Shown: piece after piece, positions 1 through 10,011 of the stretch
How the letters are laid out: each line of letters opens with the position of its first letter
Position numbering within the stretch: position 1 is the first letter of the stretch
Source of the DNA: Moniliophthora roreri
Lineage: Eukaryota; Basidiomycota; Agaricomycetes; Agaricales; Marasmiaceae
DNA length: 64,000 nt
Assembly (NCBI GenBank): GCA_001466705.2
Contig: LATX02000208.1
Location: 372,001-436,000, forward strand
Reading direction: 5' to 3'
Notes under the pieces: generated by a model
What the model was told of the DNA's origin: nothing
Database searches by the model: none
The model's input: only the letters and a program-made list of their open reading frames with translations
Translations under genes and position numbers: made by a program

Positions 1-164
1 GTACGGCGGGTTGCAAGCAGAGACTGGAGAAGCTGGGTGAGGTGAATAACATTTGAGATAGACAAGCGCTAACCAGGGTCAGTAGCGGTCATAGCTGCGC
101 CGAATGCTTGGCCTGCGAAGAGGAGAGTGGTGACGGCGCCGAGAGGGATAACTTTGGAGAACAT
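1..164 (-). CDS. Small secreted cysteine protein A (partial, cut by window edge)
   Basis: This is the 5' part of a member of the small secreted family described under loci C-F. Exon 1 (164-74, 91 bp) encodes a signal peptide beginning MFSKV and ending near the family motif GAA...ATDP. A 50-bp intron (73-24) follows, then exon 2 from 23, reading VSACNPPY before the window ends. The start codon, exon-1 length and intron phase match the complete members exactly. A TATA-like box (TATAAAAG, 232-239 on this strand) lies about 70 bp upstream. It is divergently paired with pseudogene B. Function is unknown; secretion is inferred from the hydrophobic N-terminus. Confidence 0.8.
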
Positions 165-1382
165 GTTTGTATTGATTGAGAAGGTAACTGTGAACTGATA
201 TTGAAGTTGATGATGAACCTAACTGGCATGGCTTTTATAGGTACTTACAAATATACCATATCATTGAAGGCAGACTTATAAGTCCAGCGCCTTGAATGGA
301 GCGGGGAAGTCATCATGTGGAATTTCGGGAGGCGAAGAGGTACGCTCAGTACCAAATTGGCCCACTATACAGTCGACTGATTGGACTCTTGCGCTTGAAG
401 GCACCAGACTGATATCCCACTTGTTCCTATTCCTGACGTCGAATCCTGGAGGTGGAAAGGTGAGTAAATTCTATCAGATCACTTCACTTTGCCTGCCTGC
501 TTACCGTGCTCTTTTGTCCAGGTGCTAGGGACGACGGGATAGTGGAGTTGTCCAGCGTGTTCACAAATTCGGCCCTTTCAATCCTACTACTCAACGTGGT
601 TCACACAATAATTTCATGGATCGCTTTACCTGCCTTAAAGATTTCAAAGATCAGTACCACCATAGTCGCGCTTCGGCCGGCATGTACTGCGGGGCGTTAA
701 TTTTCGGTGGCACATTCGGAACGCTTGTCTTAGCGTCCAAACGTTCATCGCTTCGGACTGGAACGGATGATACTCCACTAATTGAAAATTGTCCCTGGAT
801 TATCAACTAGTCGTCTCGCGCTGTGCTTGATTTCAATCAGTGAGCCTACTTTTCTATCCGTTTACGTCAGAATCGTTTTGATTCCTTCCCGTTCTAGTTG
901 TCATTGGAACAAATTGTCCTTGAAAGGCCATCAATCAATTTCACCTGGGACGTTCTAGAGCTCCACGAGTCTGGCGAATCACCTGCAAGTGTCTCCTGGA
1001 TATCAAAGTATCAAAGTACGAAAGCTAATACATCTCAGATGCGTCTACATCGCTTTATGCGATACTCCACCATTCATTTTGAAACGAACCCCATAATTTT
1101 GTTCTGTCAAGGTCTTTCTCAACATCCAACTCGTGATACTGGACTTAGCCGACCCTTCGATGTGAAGAGTTCAGACTCTAGCGACATGTTACTTTAGCTC
1201 ATTCATAGGCTCCACTGTCATGCATTCTTGAAACACAATCAGCCACTGTTACTTCTGTCATATCTTGCCGCTTCGATTTCACGGCTCTCAACCCAGCCAA
1301 CCCTCATCCCCGCAAAGCGTATAGAAGAGGCAGGACCAGGTTCTTCAGACCCTAGAACACAAACCCTTTTGCCAAACCAGTC
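165..1382. other. Divergent intergenic region between secreted loci A and B
   Basis: A 1.2-kb head-to-head spacer. It holds the TATA box of A (232-239) and, on the B side, a stretch (about 940-1200) that matches, in reverse orientation, sequence upstream of genes C and E. The shared upstream sequence supports duplication of the whole divergent pair. No convincing coding sequence was seen. Confidence 0.6.
232..239 (-). promoter_or_regulatory. TATA box of secreted gene A
   Basis: TATAAAAG on the minus strand, 68 bp before the ATG at 164. The other family members have TATA-like boxes at similar distances (56-87 bp). Confidence 0.55.
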
Positions 1383-1717
1383 ACGCAATCTAAGCTCACC
1401 ATCGTCTTCTCCATTGTTGCTGTCCTCTTTGCAGGTCAAGCTTTGGGTGCCGCTCAGATCGCGACCGACCCTGGTTAGTCGTCTGTCTTCCTTGTAAAAT
1501 TCGGTGCTTACACTTTCTCAGTCTTTGCATGCAACCCACTTAACAACGGTGACCACCACGGTGAAAGCAGCTGCAAATACTACGGTAGTCCAAGTGATAG
1601 CTCGCACGTCGTCGAAGGCAGTAAGTGTTATCTACCGATTATCTCTAGGCAAAAGCTTATTCGCTTTTTTCGGTTTGCATTGACCAATCTGGCACTTTGA
1701 CTTGCGTTGGAAAGTAA
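1383..1717 (+). pseudogene. Small secreted cysteine protein B, inactivated
   Basis: All three family exons are present with the standard lengths: 1383-1473 (91), 1522-1620 (99) and 1674-1717 (44). The frame is open to a TAA at 1715-1717, and it most resembles locus C. Two sites needed for expression are altered. The start codon is ACG (1383-1385) where C and E have ATG, and the next upstream in-frame triplets reach a stop (TAG 1353-1355) without an ATG. The acceptor before exon 3 reads cgg (1671-1673) where C, D, E and F have AG. The four cysteines are still encoded. The combination suggests recent loss of function rather than an alternative gene model, although use of a near-cognate start cannot be excluded. 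Confidence 0.8.
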
Positions 1718-2100
1718 ACACGCCATGTACTCGACAAAACATGTACAAGTAGCCTTCGACGTGTCATTTTATGGAACTTTCACTTTTTTAATATTGCTAG
1801 AAGGATCCCTTGTCTTAATACGCGTTCCTTGATATCTAGCGAATCGCACCGCTATTTTCTCCTCCGCATTCCGAATATCCGCTTAGCCGCGCACTCGCAG
1901 GTGATCTGATATGCGAGGATGAGTAATACGCAACCGAGCTGCAGCGTGCATCGATCATGGAGGCCAGGCGTAGTGGAGCCGCGCAGCGGATATTTAATTT
2001 TCATTTTCGGACGAGTTTTGTGACGTCATCCATCCATCACAGAAAACGTTTGAGAGGTCCATCTTCTCGCTTTCCATTTCTCCCCACAGCCACCACCGTC
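1718..2100. other. Upstream region of the SLM1-like gene
   Basis: About 380 bp between pseudogene B and the SLM1-like start. An in-frame ATG at 1957 would add 48 residues, but that extension is not like the family, so the region is read as 5' UTR and promoter. Confidence 0.5.
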
Positions 2101-4032
2101 ATGAACAACACAGACAACCATTCGCTCTCACGCGCGACCTCGATATCTAGAGCGTCGGGCAAGAACAGCTCACTGTCTCGTTCGGCCTCGCTCATCAAGA
2201 AAAATATCCAACCGACACCGAATGACCTCCGTCCATCGGATATCCTTATCGAACGATTCACCCTATGGAAATCAATTATAAAACAACTTATAGCGTACTT
2301 TGAAGGAATCGCTGATATTCACAATAATACGGCGAAGGAGCTCACGAAACTGTCAGCTGTCATCCAAGTGCCTTTCCGAGGTGCCGGGAATCAGTTCCTT
2401 GGAGAAGGAGGAATGCAGGATATCTTTTATGGAATCAGAGACAAGAGCAGAAGCGAAGCTGATCAGCATGCTCAGTTTGCGAGGACAGTAGACGGGAGTA
2501 TCGTTCAACACTTGGAGAAGTTGAGGGTTGAGGTCAAGGCACATATCAAGGTGATATGTACCGGTCTTTCGACTCGCCTATTGAGCTGACGTTTGGCGTA
2601 GAACATCCAAAACGATACAGGCAAATTAGCAACTACGGTTGCACGAGAACGGGCTCTATCTACGTCCCTCATTTCGCACCTAGCTACGAGCATCTCCCAA
2701 CTCAAAAACACTCCTCTCGCCGTCGCTTCACACCCAAAATCCGACCCTTTTATCGCCAATTTGGCTGTCGCACAACAACTGAAGAAGCAGGTTCACGCCG
2801 AGAACCTTTTGCAGAAATCCATCATCATCACTCAACAAAACAGCGCTCACTTTGAGGCTGGCGTTGTACGAGCCATTCAGAGCGCATGGGCTACGTATGA
2901 AGAATGGCATTCTCGCATGTCAGAGTCCATATCCGAGATTCATACCGGATTAGCTACAACGATGGCTGCACTCGCTCCAGATCGCGAATGGTTATCGTTC
3001 TCTGCTCGTACAGATCACCTGCTGGATCCAGAAACGCCTTTAAGGAACCCAGACACCATTCTTTATCCTTCGAAGGACGACCCAAGTGTACTAGCTGTAC
3101 ACACCGGGATCTTGGAGCGCAAGAAGAGGTTCACGAGGACATATCGGGAGGCGTACTACGTCCTAACGCCCGCTGGTTTCTTGCACGAGTTTACCTCGAG
3201 CGATCCCGCAGTTGCGCCAACGCCAGTCTTCTCGCTCTTCTTACCTGCTTGTACACTGGGTCCACCGTCTGATGGTAAACGTGGCTCGCACAAATTTCAC
3301 ATTGAGGGTCGTAGAGACGGTGGCAATAACGATAAAGGTGCGATAGGGAGTATCAGGAAGAGTTTGAGGATGGGTAGAGGCGGAGGTGAACATGCGTGGA
3401 GTTTCAGAGCTAGGAGCAAAGAGGATATGATGGAATGGTGGAATGATGTCAGAATGTTGTGTGCCAGGTGGGTGTATAGCCGGGTTCTTTATATGCATGC
3501 TTACTGACGGCTTCTTCACCAACAACAGATACCTCGTTGCTTCTGAGGCTATCGAACGTTCAGGTCCAGTCGAGGCTGCTGTACGTGCTGCAGGCTATGT
3601 AAGTGAGCCCGAGGGATCCGATGATGAAGAGGGATCTTCAGTTGAGGAAGAGGAAGAAGACGAGGAAGAGTATGAAGACGTAGCAGAAGAGGCCGGAGCG
3701 CCGCCTTCATATGGGGGCCATGAGCGAGAGAAGAGTCTTCCTGGGGGTGTTGGTGAAAATGGATACCCAGTAAGACTTGTTTTTTTTTTCGTGATTTCGA
3801 TTTACGGGCTGATGAATACCCCACACAGATTGACAAGAAGCCACACCCTGACGAGCCTATTCAAGATGGCGAAGCGAGTGTCTCTAGGAGGCCCAGCAAG
3901 AGACAGATGGAGAAGGCACCAGAGGGCAGACCCCCCCATGTTCCAGTCGATGGTGCTGATTTAGAGCCTGAGGGTGGTGCGGCAGGCGCTACCGGTGCGG
4001 GTAAGGAGAGTCGCTTTACGGAGGAATTGTAG
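2101..4032 (+). CDS. SLM1: PH-domain protein similar to SLM1/SLM2 (TORC2/PtdIns(4,5)P2 effector)
   Basis: Exons 2101-2550, 2602-3467, 3529-3769 and 3829-4032 give 586 aa. Residues about 60-300 match the helical F-BAR-like part of fungal SLM proteins (motifs such as DILIERFTLWKSI, GNQFLGEGG and the ENLLQKSIIITQQNSAHFE block). From about residue 316, TGILERKKRF opens a PH domain ending near WWNDVRML (about 430). An acidic run (EEEEEDEEEYEDV) and a polar tail follow. In yeast, Slm1/2 bind PtdIns(4,5)P2 at the plasma membrane and are TORC2 substrates controlling actin and sphingolipid synthesis; that role is inferred here by homology. The start at 2101 is preferred over the in-frame ATG at 1957. 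It lies between secreted loci B and C, probably as a bystander of their duplication. Confidence 0.9.
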
Positions 4033-4685
4033 GCTCGTTACAAGGTCGGGGGAGTGACGAGAACAATCAAATGAACGAATGAACATTTACCATAACGACT
4101 TCATATGACTTTCTTTGTTGGTTCCTTTGGACATTTCGCGGGGATAGATATGGACGGTTTCCTTGATGTGTGGTATGTTACGAATGATTCTTTGTGTATT
4201 GTACGTTTAAGAAAACTAGTGTTACAAGCATATCATCAATACAGGAAGGGCTAGTAACGGTTTCTTCGGGTAGTCCCTTCCCAGAGCACCATTTCTGAGA
4301 CTACTACTTGAACCGTTCACTTTGATCATCCTGTGAACGATTATCATGAGCATGAGCATCTCCGGCGGGGCAAAGCGTCTTTCGACAGGTCAGGCCGGAC
4401 GCGGCAAATGTTAGGCGAATGGTATTTGCTCATCTGTTCAAAAGAACCCTAACTCGGTGAAACGTAACGCGAGCTCTGGTTCGTCCGACTGGACGCACTT
4501 ACTGTTCATGAACGACATCGGGACGATTTGGGGACGATGACAGTGATGGAAGGCACGAGAGTTCACTAGCCTCACGCACGCGCTCGTCTGTTGACGGTCA
4601 TTTTGAGTGATTCAGTCATCCACTACATAAATACAACAATTCCAGCAGGCTTCTCTCTTTGATACTATATTGTGCACTAATCACT
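4033..4685. other. Intergenic, convergent 3' ends of SLM1-like and gene C
   Basis: About 650 bp with no supported gene or repeat. Confidence 0.5.
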
Positions 4686-5045
4686 TTACTCCCCGACGCA
4701 AGTCAAAGTACCAGATTGGTCAATGCAGACTAGTGATAGTAAATCCATAAGCTTCCAATTCAACGAGGACGATAAAGTTAATTATTATCACTTACTGCCT
4801 TCGACGACATGCGAGCTGTCACTAGGACCACTGTAATACTTGCAGCTGCTTCCACCGTGGTGATCACCGTTGTTTGGTGGGTTACAAGCAGAAACTAGGA
4901 AAGGACGGTCAGCATAAAGGTGAGGTACATGAGTGAACGATGGAAATGACTGACCGGGATCAGTCGCGATTTGCGCAGCACCCAAAGCTTGGCCTGCAAA
5001 GAGGACAGCAACGATGGAGAAGATGGTGGTGAGCTTAAATTGCAT
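4686..5045 (-). CDS. Small secreted cysteine protein C
   Basis: Exons 5045-4955, 4894-4796 and 4729-4686 encode 77 aa. The signal peptide starts MQFKLTTIFSIVAV and probably ends near the AGQALGA motif. The mature part has four cysteines (ACNPPNNGDHH, SSCKYY, ICID, LTCVG), enough for two disulfides. I recognise no named domain. A TATA-like CATAAAAAG lies at 5101-5109. It is an intact counterpart of pseudogene B and is divergently paired with D. It is probably an extracellular protein; an effector-like or cell-wall role is only inference. The start is fixed by identity with paralogues. Confidence 0.85.
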
Positions 5046-6256
5046 GGTTGGTTTGGTAATAGGGTTTGTATTCTGGGGTCTGAAGTGTCCAATCCTGCCT
5101 CTTTTTATGGGTTTTGCGGGATGAAGTATCGGCTGAGTCGAGAACTGTGACTTTGGCACAATAAGAGGTGACAGAGCAAGACCACAAGGAAGTACTCCGA
5201 GAATGAATGGTGGTGGAGTCCACGGATAATAAGACGGTAAGATTGAACTCTTCACATTGAAGGGTAGGCTGAATCAAGTATCACGGGATAGTAATCAGGA
5301 AGAACCACGACAGAACGAAAATATTGGGGTGTGTTTCAAAAGTAAATGGTGGAGTATGCTGAAGCGATATGGACGCGCTTGAGGTAAATTAGTCGGCGAA
5401 ATTTGATGTTTAGGGAGATATTCACAAGTGCTGAGAAAATTGAACCTGCGGAGTTCTCGGACGCGCCAGGTGAAATTGATTGATAGCCTTTCAAGCTCAA
5501 TTCATTCCAATGACGACTGGAGCGGGAACGAGTCAGAACCAATACGGTGTAAATGAGCACAAAAACTCACCGATTGATATCAAGCACGGCAGTAGGATGT
5601 ATGACTTTCAATTTGTGGAGCACCGTTACTTCAATGCCAAAGGCCAACAGCCAAAGCGGGAAGTCCCGAATATAGTGCTGTTCAGTGACGCGGGCAGGCG
5701 CGGGGGTGCGTGGAAATTGACGCTGAATACGCGCTGCTGGGAACGCGACCACGGCGATACAAAAAACTTCAAGGTAGGTGGAGCGATGCGTGGGGCTATT
5801 AATCGTGAAATTCAGATTACGCTAGACTGCTCCACTGTCCCACTGTCTTCAGCCCCTGAACCAGGAATGTCGTTAGTAGGCACGCGAAGCGAAGCGGTAT
5901 GGGATTGAACCTACCTCTCTGCCTCCCGAACTCCACACCAGGGACACCTTGCCGTTCAGAAAATCTCAGCCACCAGACTCAGGGGCAATTTCAGTTAGCC
6001 GAAAGCGTAACGAATCAACTTGGTGCTAAACGTACTTCTTCATCTTGCGAAACTCCACAACATACATTTTCGAAACACACCCCCACCCATTCATTCATCG
6101 TCAAGAAACCGGACGAACTGAGTCTGACTTTGTACAACTCGATGGTCTGACAAAAGGATTACTGTGACCTATAAAGCATTACGAGTCAGCACGCTAGGTT
6201 CAGCACCAACAACCGCACTGCTCACTCACAACTCATACGAACTCTCTCTGCCCAAC
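5046..6256. other. Divergent intergenic region between secreted genes C and D
   Basis: A 1.2-kb spacer, nearly the same length as the A-B spacer. It holds TATA-like boxes for both genes (5101-5109 minus, 6170-6176 plus). The part around 5395-5475 resembles repeated sequence upstream of E and B. The longest open frame (5480-5908) has no recognisable domain. Confidence 0.55.
6170..6176 (+). promoter_or_regulatory. TATA box of secreted gene D
   Basis: TATAAAG, 81 bp before the ATG at 6257. Confidence 0.5.
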
Positions 6257-6594
6257 ATGTTCTCGAAAGTTACCTCCCTCGTTGCCGTCGTCGCTGTCCT
6301 CTTCGCAGGTCAAGTATTCGGTGCAGCCACGATTGCTACTGACCCTGGTTAGCATTTGCCTGTCTCAATCGTTGCTATTTGACTCACCAAACCTTTCCAG
6401 TCTCTGCTTGCAACCCCCCGAACAACGGCGACCATCATGCCGGAAGCAGCTGCAAGTTCTACAGCGGCCCATCTGACAGCTCCCCCGTAGTTGATGGAGG
6501 TTAGTGTCTGCCTATGAGTAAGCGTATCTTTGTTCTGACCACTCGTTCAGTTTGTGTCGATCAATCTGGAACACTGACCTGTGTTGGTCAGTAA
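6257..6594 (+). CDS. Small secreted cysteine protein D
   Basis: Exons 6257-6347, 6401-6499 and 6551-6594 (91/99/44 bp) encode 77 aa. The signal peptide starts MFSKVTSLVAVVAV. The mature part keeps the family blocks ACNPPNNGDHH, SSCKFYSGPSD and CVDQSGTLTCVGQ with four cysteines. It belongs to the 'MF/LSK' subtype with A and F: those proteins end VGQ and have CVD in exon 3, against VGE and CID in C and E. It is divergent from C. No function is known. Confidence 0.85.
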
Positions 6595-7817
6595 ACGAGA
6601 AAACTTGCAGAGATAATGGTTGAATTGTATAGTTCAATGTAGTCCCCAAATAACATGTTCTATCCCATCCCTTCAAATGAGTATGTGAACCCAAGACAGT
6701 AGGCCGACACCTACTTGAACGCGTGTATGGTCGATATTCATATTTTTCGCCTTGCAAATGGGAGGTACAATGTTTGAGAGTAGGGTAGGTGAAGGGCTTC
6801 TCTATTTTCACGTGCGATTCCCGGAGATGAGGGCAATTGCAAAGGGTCTGATTTGATATGTCCGTCCTTCGTCTGAGTACTGCCCTGATGGTCAGTGAAC
6901 TTAAAGCTGAAATCAAGGTCTGATGCGTACCATTAGCGTGGCTGGCGCGCTACTACCACATATTCAGAGCACCCGCACTTGTCGAACCGAAATTTTTTGC
7001 GACAAAGCTGATCCATAGTGACCGCGATGAGAATGGGTTAGAATGCGAAATCAAGTATAGAGGTGAACTCACACAACTAGCATTCATATCGCCCCCCTTA
7101 TCAATCTTTAGCTTCGAATTCCTTCTCAACAAGAACTCTGGCAAATAAATATATGGTCCGAGGATTACATTTGGCTCTCGTAGCTAGGCTGCGTAACCGC
7201 GTTGGGGAGATGAGTTGACGAGGATTTGGTAGCTCATGAAGCAATCACCTTATTTTGTGGAATGAAGAAAAGGTATTTGTAGGTGTCCGTCATCTTGGAT
7301 GAGGATGATGGTTGGGGTGGTCGTCGTGAGCAACGAGACTAGATCGATAGATAGATCAAATGTTGACCTCAGACTGGCATGGGTTGGCTGAATGCAGCAC
7401 TTTGTGAAGAATTGATCCATACTAGAGGCTTCGAAGGATCGATGAAATATATTCATGAGACTGTAGCTCTGTGTGATTGCAGTCGAGGAAGAGAAACGAA
7501 TGAATGGAGCCGTTATCATTATCATGAGCGGCGAAGACGAAAGAGATACTTACATAGACCGAGGCCTGGATTTATTTTCCGTTTTTCTGACCCATGTTTC
7601 GTTTTAGGTCTAGTAGCGCTGAGTTTTATACAGGTCTACAAACATTGTACAGGCGTGTTACACTGCAGAGCTCTGGGGACCTTTCGAGCCGTCACCGCAT
7701 AACTCATCAACACCAGCACAATGAGTACGAAGGAAAAGACAAAAAACCGATACATTCCATAAATATACTGAACGCTACTTGTACATGTTACATCTTTCTG
7801 TCGAGTAGATAACACGT
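6595..7817. other. Intergenic, convergent 3' ends of D and E
   Basis: About 1.2 kb without a recognisable gene, RNA or repeat. Short open frames on both strands have no family resemblance. Confidence 0.5.
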
Positions 7818-8157
7818 TTACTCTCCAACGCAAGTCAAAGTACCGCTCTGGTCAATGCAAACTGACGAATTGAATGAGCCTCCAACCAACGATCAGAGTG
7901 AGCACCACTTACTGCCTGAGATGACGTGCGAGGTATCACTCGGACCGCTGTAGTATTTGCAGCTGCTTCCACCATGGTGGTCACCGTTATTCGGTGGGTT
8001 GCAGGCAGAGACTAAGAAGAACGGTCAGCATGGAGGTGAGGTGTGTGGGCAACGCAGATGACTGACCAGGGTCGGTAGCGATGAGTACGGCGCCGAAAGC
8101 TTGACCTGCGAAGAGGATAGCGACGACGGACAAGGCGGCAGTGAGTCTGAATTGCAT
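7818..8157 (-). CDS. Small secreted cysteine protein E
   Basis: Exons 8157-8067, 8011-7913 and 7861-7818 encode 77 aa of the MQF subtype. The signal peptide starts MQFRLTAALSVVAI and is followed by ACNPPNNGDHH, SSCKYYSGPSD and CIDQSGTLTCVGE. Four cysteines are conserved. A TATA-like sequence (CTATAAG, 8212-8218 minus) lies 55 bp upstream. It is divergently paired with F. Intron positions and phases are identical to all other members. Confidence 0.85.
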
Positions 8158-8629
8158 GGTTGGTGAAGCAGAGGGTTCTTGTGTTCTGGGATCTGAAGCA
8201 TACAGACTCTTCTTATAGATTTTGCGAAACTGGGGTTGGCCGGATGAGGAAGGCAAAGTCGATACGGGAAGAGATGGCAGGATCGAGTCGTGGTTCGAGA
8301 GTGATGGCATTCTCGACCCACAACGCCCCGCCTTTGCATCGTGAATACACTGATCCAGTATCTCAAGTGGATATCGGGAAGAATCATGTCAAACTGAAAC
8401 CGTTGGGCATAGATTCGAAAGCGACAAGTGGAGTATTCTGAAGCCAAAAAGAGCAGATAGAAATCAATACATAGACGAGCTTTGATGTCCAGAAGACGCT
8501 TACAAGTGAGTTTGAAACCTGCACTATACCATGAAAGGTCGACTAAGGGTCGACTGAATCCAGAATCACAGTGTGGATAACGGGAAGACCATGACAGAAT
8601 GAAAGGAACGGGGCGCGTTTCGGAAGTGA

Positions 8630-9000
8630 ATGGTGGAGCACCCAAATGTCCTGACGAATGCATATGAGGTCGGTACAGTGGCAAACTTTAATATTCAAGG
8701 GTCACTTACGGGTGTTGAGAAAATCGGGCTCGTGAAGTTTTCAGCTGTTCGGAAGGCTTGTAGAAACCCGACGGTCGGCCATTCATCTTGTTCTAATGCC
8801 GAAAAAATCAAGACAAATCCAGAATAATGAGACAGAATATGACACATCATTCGCCATCGAACACAGGTTTAACTGTGGGGCATCCGAGTATCCTGAGGAA
8901 CGCATACAAGGTTCAAGGTCAATGCTTCGGCAAACTCTGATATTCAGGAGACACTTGCAGGTGTCGAGAAAGTCGGGCTCGTGGAGCATTCAGACGCCCT
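8630..9000. repeat. Degenerate direct repeat upstream of gene E
   Basis: About 8640-8760 and 8880-9000 are diverged copies at an offset of about 242 bp. Shared words include the block ending GAGAAAxTCGGGCTCGTG and a preceding TATTCA segment. The same sequence occurs inverted upstream of pseudogene B (about 950-1020), so it is part of the family's upstream region and was duplicated locally here. Confidence 0.6.
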
Positions 9001-9599
9001 GGCTGTGGTAGCTTGATGGCTGGCTATTCATTAATGATGCTGAAACGAGGGATCAAAATGTATTTAGCTTTAGCAAGATAAAAATAGGACTCACGAGGTT
9101 CGCCGTCACGCATAGGTTTCGCGGCAGCGTGTGACGTCGTAACCAGTCAATGATCCACGTTGGTTCTAAAGAGTACTGCCGCTTTCAGCAGAAGCGTTAA
9201 ACGGAGCGGGAAGCGCAGAATGAAGACTTGGAGTAACTGAAGGTTGTGGTTAAATTAGGGAATGATATTGATCAACAAGTGCGGGGAAAATGACGCCGGT
9301 GTGGAAGAGCGATTCGTGGTGTTATGAGAGTACTTCGGTTGAGGTCGAATTTCATCTCTAATTTAACGGCAGGCTCCACCGTCCCGTTCAATTCGACACT
9401 GAACAAAGTACAGTCAGTGCTCAGGAACGGTGAAGTTAGGGTGCGAAACATACCTGGTCGCCTCCCGAACTCCATAGAATAGAGTTTTGAAACACAAGAT
9501 GCCAACTTCGTTCAGTCCTCGTTAGAGCGAATTGAGCCAACCAAGTAGCCTGGACTCTGATTTTGGACAGTTAGCTGATGACGAAGAGTCACTAAAATC

Positions 9600-9607
9600 T
9601 ATAAAAG
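9600..9607 (+). promoter_or_regulatory. TATA box of secreted gene F
   Basis: TATAAAAG, 63 bp before the ATG at 9670. Confidence 0.55.
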
Positions 9608-9669
9608 ATCTCCTGTTGAGCTTACTACATTCATCAATAACTCAGAACTCAGAACTCACCCTCGTCAAC

Positions 9670-10011
9670 ATGTTGTCCAAAGTTACTGCTCTCGTCTCCG
9701 TCGTTGCTGTCCTCTTCGCAGGCCAAGCATTCGGCGCAGTCCTGATTGCGACTGATCCAGGTCAGTATTCAGACTGTCTCTGAGGTTCGCACTGAACTTA
9801 CCGGTTCTTTCTAGTTTCTGCTTGCAACCCACCCAACAATGGCGACCACCATGCAGGAAGCAGCTGCAAATTCTATAGCGGCCCATCCGACACCTCTCAC
9901 GTAATCGATGGAGGTTAGTGCTCGTCCATAAGCGAGTATATCCTTGTGCTGATCTTTATTCGTTCAGTCTGTGTCGACCAGTCTGGAACGCTGACCTGTG
10001 TTGGCCAGTAA
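9670..10011 (+). CDS. Small secreted cysteine protein F
   Basis: Exons 9670-9760, 9815-9913 and 9968-10011 encode 77 aa. The signal peptide starts MLSKVTALVSVVAV and the four-cysteine mature region ends CVDQSGTLTCVGQ. It is divergent from E. Its intron 2 contains the left breakpoint of the large tandem duplication: intron 2, exon 3 and downstream sequence recur from about 14161. So F is complete, but its last exon exists twice. Confidence 0.85.

Larger units (their letters stand above)
8158..9669. other. Divergent intergenic region between secreted genes E and F
   Basis: About 1.5 kb, some 300 bp longer than the A-B and C-D spacers. It contains an imperfect direct repeat (see the repeat entry) and the TATA box of F (TATAAAAG, 9600-9607). 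No supported coding sequence. Confidence 0.55.

Noticed and set aside
1228..1497. An 89-codon plus-strand frame over secreted locus B
   Set aside because: It is a different frame from the family exons, crosses the exon-1 donor, and has no resemblance to any member.
5480..5908. A 142-codon plus-strand frame between C and D
   Set aside because: No domain, no conserved counterpart in the matching A-B and E-F spacers, and no splice or promoter support.
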